Shown: piece by piece, positions 1 to 5,953 of the stretch | Layout: each line of letters starts with the position of its first letter | Position numbering within the stretch: position 1 is the first letter of the stretch | From: Burkholderiales bacterium | Lineage (GTDB): Bacteria; Pseudomonadota; Gammaproteobacteria; Burkholderiales; Burkholderiaceae | Assembly (NCBI GenBank): GCA_947372535.1 | Contig: CANBUA010000249.1 | Coordinates: 1-7,043, forward strand | DNA length: 7,043 nt | Direction: 5' to 3' | Translations under genes and position numbers: made by a program | The notes under the pieces: model-generated | Databases searched by the model: none | Seen by the model: only the letters and a program-made list of their open reading frames with translations | Told to the model about the DNA's origin: nothing

Positions 1-1884
1 CGCATCCTGCAACTCGGTGAGGTTGCCCAACACATCAAAGCGCAACTGGGTCCGGGCACCCCGTGGGTTCGTGTACCCGATCAACTGTCCCCAACCGTCG
101 TACTCGTAACGGCTGACATGGCCCAAGGGACTGGTCTGCTCGACAAGCAGGCCGCGCTCATCGAAGCGTTGCTGCCAAACCGCCCCGTTTGGATCGGTGA
201 TGGCTACGGGCTTGTTGGCGTCGTCAAAGACGGTTGAGGTGGCGGCCTCATCGGGACGCGTGAGCTTGATGAGGTTGCCAGACGGGTCAAAGTCGTACTG
301 GGTGCGCTTGCCGCCTGGATCGACCACGGCGGTGGTGCGTCCCGCATCGTCGTACTCGTAGACGGTCATGCCGCCCAGGGGGTCGATCTCAGCGATCGGC
401 AAGCCGGCTTCATTGAGCTTGACCAGACTGACATGCCCCAATGAATCGGTGATGCGCCGCTCATTGAGCACGTCTGAATACGCGAAGGTGTAGTCATACA
501 GACCGTGGTCACCCCAGGCGTGCACAACACGTTGTTCGTGCTCCGGCCCAGCTTCGAAGGCGTAGTGAAAGCTCAGCCCATTGCGGTCGGTGTGGCGCAC
601 CATGTGGTGCTGGGTAGGGCCTTGTCCGTAGTCGAAGCAGTAGCGCGCTTGCAGTGCATCGATCACGGCGATCAAGCGGCCCTGCTCGTCGTACTCGTAG
701 CGCACGAAGGTGTGCTCGGTACGGGTCGACGCATCGAACAGTGTGACGGCGGTCAGTCGATCATGCTCGATGGTGAGCGCCAGGCGACGGCCTGCCGATT
801 CAGTGATGGCAACGACGCGGTGGCCGCGGTACTCAAACGTGAGGCTGTTGCCGCAACGATCGCCGATGCGCCCGATCGGCGAGACCACTGAAGCGCTGGC
901 ATGACCAGGTGCCGCGCGGGTGGCCAATTGCTTGGGGAAGTGATAGCTGCGGTCGTCTTTGGTGAGGACGAGGAACTCGTCACCCTGGTCGATGAGGCGG
1001 GCGCCATCCATCAACTCAAGTACCGCGCCACTGTCACCCGCATGGCGGGGCAAATGCTCGAAGTTCATGGGCCCGATCCCAGGCCCCATGAGGCGCACGC
1101 TGCCGTCTCGTGCATCGACCTCCAGGCGGATGTCCGCGACGGTCTGCCAACCCACGCCCAGCAGCCCTTCGTGATCGCCGGCCGAGCCATAGCTGCGATC
1201 CCAGGCGATGGGGATGCGCCCAGGCAAGAAAAAATCGCTTTGTTCAACCGAGACCTCACCGGTCAAGATGTTGACCGGCTCAGCGCGCAGGATGGTGCAC
1301 TTGAGGAATCCCGGCTTCATCTTGTCAAACAGCTTCTGGCGAAACTTCTTGAAGGCGGCGGACTTGGCCAGCTTGCCCAAGGCGGCAAAGCCCACCTTGG
1401 CCGCCATGCCCATCATGCTGATGGTGGGCGGCCCACCCAGGAACACCGTGGTCGGTATCGCCAGGTTGAAGACGGTGGGCGCCAGGCAGGCCCGCGGCCC
1501 GCCTTTTTTCTTGGGCCGCCCAGGGCTGGGCATGCCCGCCACCTGACAGGCCAGCACCGGGTGGGCGATGTGCGACATCGGGTCGCCGTCGGCCGTGACT
1601 GTGGCGCTGCCCATGAACAACTCATCCTCGGCATCGGGCGGCTTTGGCGCGAACGGGAACCCTGGCGGGATGTGCACCACCTTGCCCGCCGTGCCGGCGG
1701 TGGCGCGCTTCATGCCGAAAACCGTGATGGTGGCGCCGACGATGGGCACATAGTCCATCGGGTCGAAGACCACCGACATGTGCGGGGTGGGCAAAGGCGT
1801 TGGCGTCGGCGCAGGGCAAGGCACCAGGCACAGATGGATGTCCACCCCCAGTTGTGGGTCGCCATGTTTGGCTGCGGGCATCAT
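1..1884 (-). CDS. RHS/YD-repeat protein with PAAR-like N-terminal domain (partial, C-terminus beyond left edge)
   Basis: Reading the minus strand from the ATG at 1884-1882 gives 628 codons with no stop up to base 1, so the gene continues past the left edge. Residues 1 to about 130 form a PAAR-like region (starts MMPAAKHGDPQLGVDIH; later FMGSATVTADGDPMSH), the kind that caps the VgrG spike of type VI secretion systems. A basic, partly hydrophobic linker follows (about 150-190). At 200-230 is the 'AEPVNILTGE...PGRIPIAWDRSY' block that opens the RHS shell in many effectors. From about 395 on there are YD repeats (YEYDEQGRL, YEYDDAGRT, FDPSGNL, FDERGLL, YEYDGWGQL, FDVLGNL). Such proteins form a hollow shell around a C-terminal toxin. 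The toxin tip, the RHS core cleavage motif and the immunity gene would lie left of base 1. No frameshift is visible. The product could instead be a toxin-less or orphan RHS protein; the missing 3' end decides this. Confidence 0.93.
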   Translation of the reverse strand, partial: MMPAAKHGDPQLGVDIHLCLVPCPAPTPTPLPTPHMSVVFDPMDYVPIVGATITVFGMKRATAGTAGKVVHIPPGFPFAPKPPDAEDELFMGSATVTADGDPMSHIAHPVLACQVAGMPSPGRPKKKGGPRACLAPTVFNLAIPTTVFLGGPPTISMMGMAAKVGFAALGKLAKSAAFKKFRQKLFDKMKPGFLKCTILRAEPVNILTGEVSVEQSDFFLPGRIPIAWDRSYGSAGDHEGLLGVGWQTVADIRLEVDARDGSVRLMGPGIGPMNFEHLPRHAGDSGAVLELMDGARLIDQGDEFLVLTKDDRSYHFPKQLATRAAPGHASASVVSPIGRIGDRCGNSLTFEYRGHRVVAITESAGRRLALTIEHDRLTAVTLFDASTRTEHTFVRYEYDEQGRLIAVIDALQARYCFDYGQGPTQHHMVRHTDRNGLSFHYAFEAGPEHEQRVVHAWGDHGLYDYTFAYSDVLNERRITDSLGHVSLVKLNEAGLPIAEIDPLGGMTVYEYDDAGRTTAVVDPGGKRTQYDFDPSGNLIKLTRPDEAATSTVFDDANKPVAITDPNGAVWQQRFDERGLLVEQTSPLGHVSRYEYDGWGQLIGYTNPRGARTQLRFDVLGNLTELQDA

Positions 1885-1894
1885 CGGCGGGGAT

Positions 1895-1899
1895 CTCCT
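1895..1899 (-). promoter_or_regulatory. Ribosome binding site of the RHS gene
   Basis: On the minus strand AGGAG lies 10 nt before the first of two consecutive ATG codons (1884 and 1881). The second ATG would be 13 nt away, so the first is preferred. Confidence 0.7.
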
Positions 1900-1984
1900 G
1901 GTTTTTGACCGATTGTCAGCCTGGACCACGATTAGTCCTATCCCGCAGAATGAGGTGGTCTGAAACGCAGGCGCGCGCGGTCCG

Positions 1985-2527
1985 CTAGGCCATCTGCCCG
2001 CTGGCCAGCCAAGTCAGGATGGCCTGGCGCTGGGTCGTGGAGTGAGGATGTGACAACAAGCCTTCGATCACGAAGGTGCCGACCGTGGCCATCAACTGCG
2101 CACGCTCGGCGCTCAAGCCTTCCTTGGCCAGGTGGGCCGCGATGAACGACTCCAAAACCAGGTGATAACGGTCATGCCATTCCCGGATGGCGGGCGACTG
2201 CTCCAGGCGCGCATGCACCGCGCCGACGAGTTGCTGGTACTGGGTGAACTTGTCCACCACCCAGGTCAGGCGCTCCAAAGCTGAGCGAAATGGCTTGTGC
2301 TGGAACGCGGCCACCTCCGCCTGCAGCAGCCTGTCCAGGGTGGCCAGCAGCACCTCGTCCTTGCCGGTGAAATACCAGTAGATCGTGTTCGGCGCGATCT
2401 CCGCGCTGCGCGAGATCATGGCCATGGAGGTGCTCTCGAAGCCATGCGCCAAGAACAAGTCGAGCGCATGCGTCACGATCTCGTCCCGCTTGACCTGTGC
2501 GTCAATGTCTCGCTTGTTTCTCGCCAT
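1985..2527 (-). CDS. TetR/AcrR family transcriptional regulator (module 1)
   Basis: 180-aa one-component repressor, a usual length for the family. The N-terminal DNA-binding domain is clear: 'RDEIVTHALDLFLAHGFEST' (helix 1), then SMAMISRSAEIAPNTIYWYF and TGKDEVL (residues about 33-60), the helix-turn-helix with its typical 'T-YWYF-KDEL'-like ending. The C-terminal part (about 65-180) is a helical ligand and dimer domain with no recognisable subfamily mark, so the inducer is unknown. The start is the ATG at 2527; a TTG at 2545 would add six residues but has no better ribosome site. The gene is divergent from the alpha/beta hydrolase at 2616, and the gap holds two inverted repeats sharing TTGAATG half-sites, so it most likely represses that hydrolase and itself. 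The RHS gene lies 100 bp downstream on the same strand; no convincing terminator separates them. Confidence 0.95.
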   Translation of the reverse strand: MARNKRDIDAQVKRDEIVTHALDLFLAHGFESTSMAMISRSAEIAPNTIYWYFTGKDEVLLATLDRLLQAEVAAFQHKPFRSALERLTWVVDKFTQYQQLVGAVHARLEQSPAIREWHDRYHLVLESFIAAHLAKEGLSAERAQLMATVGTFVIEGLLSHPHSTTQRQAILTWLASGQMA

Positions 2528-2546
2528 GCCGGAAGGATATCGCAAC

Positions 2547-2567
2547 GACTTGAATGCCGTTCAACAA
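2547..2567. promoter_or_regulatory. Imperfect operator repeat O1 for the module 1 TetR regulator
   Basis: The left half GACTTGAATG is identical to the left half of the perfect palindrome 34 bp away. The right half is degraded (CGTTCAACAA against CATTCAAGTC). The inner core TTGAATG-C-CGTTCAA still has near-dyad symmetry centred on 2557. The site overlaps the -35 hexamer of the predicted hydrolase promoter. That it is a TetR binding site is inferred from symmetry and position. Confidence 0.7.
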
Positions 2568-2578
2568 CCTGCTAACAT
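2550..2578 (+). promoter_or_regulatory. Predicted sigma70 promoter of the alpha/beta hydrolase
   Basis: TTGAAT (2550-2555), a spacer of exactly 17 bp, and TAACAT (2573-2578). Each hexamer matches the consensus at 4 of 6 positions, with the best-conserved TTGA and TA...AT bases kept. Transcription would start near 2585, inside operator O2, leaving a leader of about 30 nt. Confidence 0.55.
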
Positions 2579-2580
2579 TC

Positions 2581-2601
2581 GACTTGAATGGCATTCAAGT
2601 C
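2581..2601. promoter_or_regulatory. Perfect 21-bp palindromic operator O2 for the module 1 TetR regulator
   Basis: Ten-base arms GACTTGAATG and CATTCAAGTC are exact reverse complements around a single central base at 2591. The site directly follows the predicted -10 box and covers the expected transcription start, so a bound repressor would block the hydrolase promoter. It lies 15 bp before the hydrolase ATG and 54 bp before the regulator's start codon on the other strand. Confidence 0.85.
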
Positions 2602-2603
2602 AT

Positions 2604-2607
2604 GGAG
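2604..2607 (+). promoter_or_regulatory. Ribosome binding site of the alpha/beta hydrolase
   Basis: GGAG, 8 nt before the ATG at 2616. It picks this start over longer in-frame openings that would run through the operators and into the divergent regulator gene. Confidence 0.7.
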
Positions 2608-2615
2608 TTGTCGGC

Positions 2616-3656
2616 ATGTCTTTCCCTGTTCAAGAGCAAGAAATCGAGTTCAAGTCCGAAGGCATCACCTGCCGAGGGCTCTTCGTTCGCCCCCAGGGCG
2701 ACCGCCTCGCGCCACTGATCGTGATGGCGCACGGCCTGGGCGGCATCTACGAGATGCGCCTGGATGCCTATGCGCGCCGTTTCGCCGCCGCCGGCTATGC
2801 CACCCTCACGTTCGACTACCGCTACTTCGGGCGCAGCGATGGGCAGCCGCGCCACTGGCTGGTGCGCGAATGGCAGCAGGCGGACATCGCCGCGGCGATT
2901 GAGCACGGCAAGACGCTCGAAGGCGTGGACCCAACACGCATCATCCTGTTCGGCTCATCGCTGGCCGGTGGCCACATGATCGATGTCACCAGCGCCCGCC
3001 ACGACATCACCGCCACCATCATCCAAGGGCCTTTCACCGATGGCGTGGCCTCGGCCATGGCGCTGTCCATCCCCAGCGTGGTCGGCGTGACGCTCTTCGC
3101 GGCGTGGGATGCCTTGTCCAGGCTGGTCCGTGGCAAGCCGGTGCTGGTGCCTTTGGCCGGCACCTTCGGCACCCCGGCCATGATGACCGCCACCGACGTC
3201 GTGCAAGGCGTGTTTCAACTGTTCCCCGAGGGCACTGTGTTGTCGGGGCAACTGTCCAAACTCTTTAAGCGCCATGCGAGCAAGACCATCCGCTTGACGC
3301 CCAATGTGTCGTTCTCCGACAAGCCTGAGGCGGACGCAATCTCCCATTTCACGGGCTCTTTGATCCTGCCTTCCGGCACCGTGCTGATCAATGGGGTGAG
3401 CGCAATGTTCGGGCTCAAGATCATCTTCTGGCGGCCCGGCAAAAAGCTCGCGGCGCTGCGCACCCCGATGCTGGTGGGCGTGTGCGCCTCAGACTCGGTG
3501 GCGCCGGCCAAGGCGACCTTGCGGCATGCGAAAGACGCCAAGCAATGCACGGTGAAGGTCTACCCCTTTGGCCACTTCGACATCTACACGGGCGAGCCCT
3601 TCGACCTCATGACGGCCGACCAGTTGGCCTTCCTTCAACGGGTGGTGCCGATCTGA
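2616..3656 (+). CDS. Alpha/beta hydrolase (dienelactone hydrolase/esterase-like)
   Basis: 346-aa, probably cytoplasmic hydrolase of an ester, lactone or related bond; no signal peptide is seen. Fold marks in order: oxyanion-type turn 'VMAHGLGG' (37-43), 'FDYRYFGRSDGQPR' (67-79), nucleophile elbow GSSLAGGH (113-120) with Ser115 as likely nucleophile, a likely acid Asp293 in 'CASDSVAP', and a likely catalytic His320 in 'YPFGHFDIY'. The elbow reads G-S-S-L-A rather than the usual G-x-S-x-G. At about 346 aa it is some 40-50 residues longer than relatives I remember; the extra length seems to lie near residues 210-257, between two PxGTVL stretches. It is divergent from a TetR gene with operators over its promoter, so substrate-linked induction is likely. 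Its stop lies 7 bp from the stop of the convergent propeller gene. The substrate is unknown. Confidence 0.92.
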   Translation: MSFPVQEQEIEFKSEGITCRGLFVRPQGDRLAPLIVMAHGLGGIYEMRLDAYARRFAAAGYATLTFDYRYFGRSDGQPRHWLVREWQQADIAAAIEHGKTLEGVDPTRIILFGSSLAGGHMIDVTSARHDITATIIQGPFTDGVASAMALSIPSVVGVTLFAAWDALSRLVRGKPVLVPLAGTFGTPAMMTATDVVQGVFQLFPEGTVLSGQLSKLFKRHASKTIRLTPNVSFSDKPEADAISHFTGSLILPSGTVLINGVSAMFGLKIIFWRPGKKLAALRTPMLVGVCASDSVAPAKATLRHAKDAKQCTVKVYPFGHFDIYTGEPFDLMTADQLAFLQRVVPI

Positions 3657-3663
3657 ATCGGGA

Positions 3664-4746
3664 TCATGGCAAGGGCAGTTGCCCGAGGCCCGGATACTCG
3701 ATGCTGCCAAAGTAAAGCGAGGTGCCCCGCTCTCGCACACTGGTGATCGGGGCATAGGCGCCGTCTGTCGCATCTTGCAAGTCCGCCATGACCTTGCCGT
3801 TGAAGTCCAGTTTCAGCACACGACCATGCTTGGCCGCCTTGGGCCGCATGGCCTCGGGGATGCGGTACACCGCTTTCAACAGCGCGGGGTAAGGCAGGAT
3901 GCCATCCAGCATCGCATCGCGAGGGGCGAAAAGCGCCAGCCAAAAGCCATCTTTGCCGTTATAGCTGATGTTGTCCGGGAAGCCTGGCAGGTTCTCGACG
4001 AAGGGCTCGAACCGCCCCATCTTGGGCCCCTTGAGCCAGTAACGCATGACGCGATACTCGAGCGTCTCCGACACCAGGAGATAGGCCTCATCAGGCCCCA
4101 GGGTCACGCCGTTGGCCACGTGCAGGCCAGAAGCCAGGGTGGTGGTCTTTCTGGTTTGTGGATCGTAGCTGAGCAAGCGTCCATGGCCCCCATGTTCAAA
4201 GACGTCCGCCATCATCTTGTCCAAGCCGTATCGGGACGAGGCGTCGGAAAAATAGATGATGCCGGACTTGGCTTGCACCACGTCGTCGATCAGCTTGAAC
4301 GGTGTCCCATCAGACTGGGTGGACAGCACCTCGACCTGGCCTTGCGTGATTCGCAGCAAGCCCTTGACCGCATCGGCCACCAGCACAGCGCTGCCATCCG
4401 CGGAGGCAAATGTGCCCCAAGGGCGCCCACCCGTCTTGGCGATCTCTTCATGGGTCTGCCCATCCGCAGAAAAGCGTACAACGCGGCCATCCACATAGCC
4501 AGCGTAGATGCGCCCTGCATCGTCCAATGAAATGCCCTCTGGGCCGACGCCCACATTCAACCCGATGCGCTTGATGCTTTTGAGTGCCTGGTTCGTCGGG
4601 CCCTGCTGAGCCAAAGCCGGTGGTGTCCAACCGCCTGGTGTGATGTCCACCGCCCAGAGAGAAAGGTAGGCGATGGCGGCCGCCGCGACCGCGCCCATGA
4701 TAGGTAATGCTTTCATGCTCTGAAGTTCGTGCGTTGATGTGCCCAT
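3664..4746 (-). CDS. Strictosidine synthase-like/SMP-30 family six-bladed beta-propeller, membrane-anchored
   Basis: 360 aa. A hydrophobic segment (about 14-33, ALPIMGAVAAAAIAYLSLWA) followed by 'DITPGGWTPPALAQQ' matches the N-terminal anchor plus Pro-rich linker seen in bacterial strictosidine synthase-like proteins; an export signal cleaved after ALA at 46 is less likely because it is far from the hydrophobic core. The propeller follows: 'GPEGISLDDAGRIYAG' (68-83), 'GRPWGTFASADG' (107-118), 'GRLLSYDPQTRKTTTLASGLHVANGVTL' in two parts (189-216), and 'NLPGFPDNIS' (252-261). Glu70, Asn212 and Asp258 are candidate metal-site residues by analogy with SMP-30 lactonases. Known members are lactonases, arylesterases or, in plants, strictosidine synthase; bacterial ones are mostly uncharacterised. 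The gene starts 1 nt after the dioxygenase stop, implying translational coupling; an in-frame ATG at 4716 that would begin right before the anchor is the alternative start. The exact substrate is not predictable. Confidence 0.9.
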   Translation of the reverse strand: MGTSTHELQSMKALPIMGAVAAAAIAYLSLWAVDITPGGWTPPALAQQGPTNQALKSIKRIGLNVGVGPEGISLDDAGRIYAGYVDGRVVRFSADGQTHEEIAKTGGRPWGTFASADGSAVLVADAVKGLLRITQGQVEVLSTQSDGTPFKLIDDVVQAKSGIIYFSDASSRYGLDKMMADVFEHGGHGRLLSYDPQTRKTTTLASGLHVANGVTLGPDEAYLLVSETLEYRVMRYWLKGPKMGRFEPFVENLPGFPDNISYNGKDGFWLALFAPRDAMLDGILPYPALLKAVYRIPEAMRPKAAKHGRVLKLDFNGKVMADLQDATDGAYAPITSVRERGTSLYFGSIEYPGLGQLPLP

Positions 4747-4747
4747 G

Positions 4748-5749
4748 TCACTTGGGCTGGTTCCCGGAGGACTTGACCTCGGCCGGGTTGTTCCACGTCT
4801 GACGAGGGATCGCCGAACCAGCCCCGCTGAGTTGCAACTTGGCTGCGGACACGACGTTTTGCACAGCGGACGTCAGCAGTTTGTGCGTCGTGGGGCTTTC
4901 GGGCTGCAGGCGGACGCTGCGCTCGGCTGGATCATGGTTCGGCAAGATGATGGGAAAAGCCGCCCCCCGCAGTGGCTCGCCTTGCTTCGACTCATGACGG
5001 TAGTGGATCGGCATGCGCTTGGCGGAGGGCTGGTAGGTGACATCGTCACCCGTCCAGCGCAACGCCAGGGCACGGCGGCGACGTGTGCGAGAAGTGTTGC
5101 CGTAGGAGCCATGCAAGGTCAGTGGATGGAACATCAAGAGGTCACCGGGCTCCATGTCCCAGTGCAGCAACTCGTACTTGTCCAGGTTCGCATTGATGTC
5201 GGGGATGTCATCCATCTTCTCGTCGATGATCGCCGCGACATAGTCTGGCGACAGCGCCTTGAACCGCTGCGGCCACTTGTGCGAGCCCTTGACATACAGC
5301 AATCCGCTGTTGTCCTTGTTGACCTTGTCCAGCGGAATCCAGAAGGAGGTGATCTGCTCGCCCCGAATGGGCCAGAAGCTCAAGTCCTGGTGCCAAGGCG
5401 TGGGGGCGTCCGTTCCCGGTTCCTTGACGAACATCTGGTCGTAGAAAAAGCGCACTTCTTTGGACTTCATCAGGTCCTGAGCCCAGCGAGCGCACGGGCC
5501 GTAATAGATCAAGTCACGCAAGACATCGATCCGCTTCCACAAGAAGATGTCCATCTTGTAGCCCTCGACCTTTCTCGACATGAACTTCCCGATGAGGGAC
5601 TGCTCACGGATCGCGTGCTCGAGCCCTTCTTCGACCATGGCCACCCAGTTGGGGTCCAGGGCCTGGCGCAGCATGATCACGCCGTCTTCGTCATAACGCT
5701 GGACTTCTTCGGCGGTCAGCATGCGCGCGGGATAGGCAGGGAAGCTCAT
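4748..5749 (-). CDS. Phytanoyl-CoA dioxygenase (PhyH) family Fe(II)/2-oxoglutarate oxygenase
   Basis: 333-aa non-heme iron oxygenase, expected to hydroxylate an organic substrate with O2 and 2-oxoglutarate, releasing succinate and CO2. The N-terminus 'LTAEEVQRYDEDGVIMLRQAL' (11-31) is the typical PhyH opening. The iron triad is complete: His120 and Asp122 in 'PWHQDLSFW', His213 in 'MFHPLTLHGSYGN'. Arg224, inside an Arg-rich run (221-226) eleven residues after the distal histidine, is placed like the 2-oxoglutarate-binding Arg of human PhyH. 'IPLDKVNKDNSGLLYVKGSHKW' split around 138-159 is also family-typical. The C-terminal tail from about 285 is polar and not recognised. The start at 5749 has only a weak ribosome site; Met10 is no better. 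It is the first gene of a two-gene operon with the propeller gene and is divergent from a TetR gene. PhyH proteins act on very diverse substrates (acyl-CoAs, ectoine, alkyl-quinolones, terpenoids), so the family alone does not give the substrate. Confidence 0.95.
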   Translation of the reverse strand: MSFPAYPARMLTAEEVQRYDEDGVIMLRQALDPNWVAMVEEGLEHAIREQSLIGKFMSRKVEGYKMDIFLWKRIDVLRDLIYYGPCARWAQDLMKSKEVRFFYDQMFVKEPGTDAPTPWHQDLSFWPIRGEQITSFWIPLDKVNKDNSGLLYVKGSHKWPQRFKALSPDYVAAIIDEKMDDIPDINANLDKYELLHWDMEPGDLLMFHPLTLHGSYGNTSRTRRRRALALRWTGDDVTYQPSAKRMPIHYRHESKQGEPLRGAAFPIILPNHDPAERSVRLQPESPTTHKLLTSAVQNVVSAAKLQLSGAGSAIPRQTWNNPAEVKSSGNQPK

Positions 5750-5763
5750 TGGTACTCAATCGG

Positions 5764-5785
5764 TAACTGATGATTTCATCAATTA
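5764..5785. promoter_or_regulatory. 22-bp inverted repeat, candidate operator of the second TetR regulator
   Basis: The core arms TGATGA and TCATCA around TT (5768-5781) are exact reverse complements. Beyond one mismatched pair (5767/5782), TAA (5764-5766) pairs with TTA (5783-5785). The site is 15 bp before the dioxygenase start codon and next to the AT-rich promoter core, a place where a bound TetR dimer would block the operon. The link to the regulator is inferred from position and symmetry. Confidence 0.72.
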
Positions 5786-5942
5786 TGATTTATTATTCAA
5801 CATCCGCGATGGTGCTAACCCTGACATGGGCCAAAAAACGCTGCGCCTTGTCATCGATGCTAGGCTCAGCGCTGTCAATGCCTGCACCAGCTCCCCATGT
5901 CACCCCGTGAAAAAGCCCCGACCGCCCAGCGCCTCGTTGCCC

Positions 5943-5948
5943 AGGAAA
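5943..5948 (+). promoter_or_regulatory. Ribosome binding site deciding the start of the second TetR gene
   Basis: AGGAAA lies about 5-7 nt before the ATG at 5954. The upstream in-frame ATG at 5897 has no purine-rich site before it (pyrimidine-rich CTCCCC instead). Confidence 0.55.
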
Positions 5949-5953
5949 GTGCA

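Larger units (their letters stand above)
5750..5953. promoter_or_regulatory. Divergent control region between the dioxygenase operon and the second TetR gene
   Basis: About 200 bp with a marked AT-rich core (roughly 5764-5800) unlike the surrounding GC-rich sequence. On the plus strand TATGAT (5784-5789) and TATTAT (5791-5796) each match the -10 consensus at 5 of 6 positions, but neither has a good -35 at 17 bp. On the minus strand TTGAAT (complement of 5796-5801 region) with TGAAAT 16 bp on is a weak candidate. Bases 5801-5953 show no further structure; 5897-5953 is open in frame with the TetR gene. Confidence 0.5.

Noticed and set aside
901..1908. Plus-strand open frame of 335 codons opposite the RHS gene
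   Set aside because: It lies wholly antisense to a gene with clear PAAR and YD-repeat motifs, is His/Arg/Gly-rich and matches no family; it is a typical GC-rich shadow frame.
1924..1960. Inverted repeat GACCAC/GTGGTC between the first TetR gene and the RHS gene
   Set aside because: Arms of only 6 bp with a 25-nt loop and no T tract; not convincing as a terminator or operator.
2385..2615. Extended N-terminus of the hydrolase reading back into the TetR gene
   Set aside because: It would translate through both operators and the antisense of the TetR helix-turn-helix; the ATG at 2616 has a ribosome site and begins the domain.
3228..3386. Terminal inverted repeat at the ends of the hydrolase insertion, suggesting a miniature transposon
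   Set aside because: Apart from GCAC/GTGC, which is self-symmetric, the end similarity is about half of positions with gaps; not enough for a mobile element call.
3679..4530. Plus-strand open frame of 283 codons opposite the propeller gene
   Set aside because: Antisense to a well-supported strictosidine synthase-like protein, with no motifs of its own.
4739..5770. Plus-strand open frame of 343 codons opposite the dioxygenase
   Set aside because: The opposite strand encodes a PhyH protein with complete iron triad; this frame has no recognisable domain and is a shadow.
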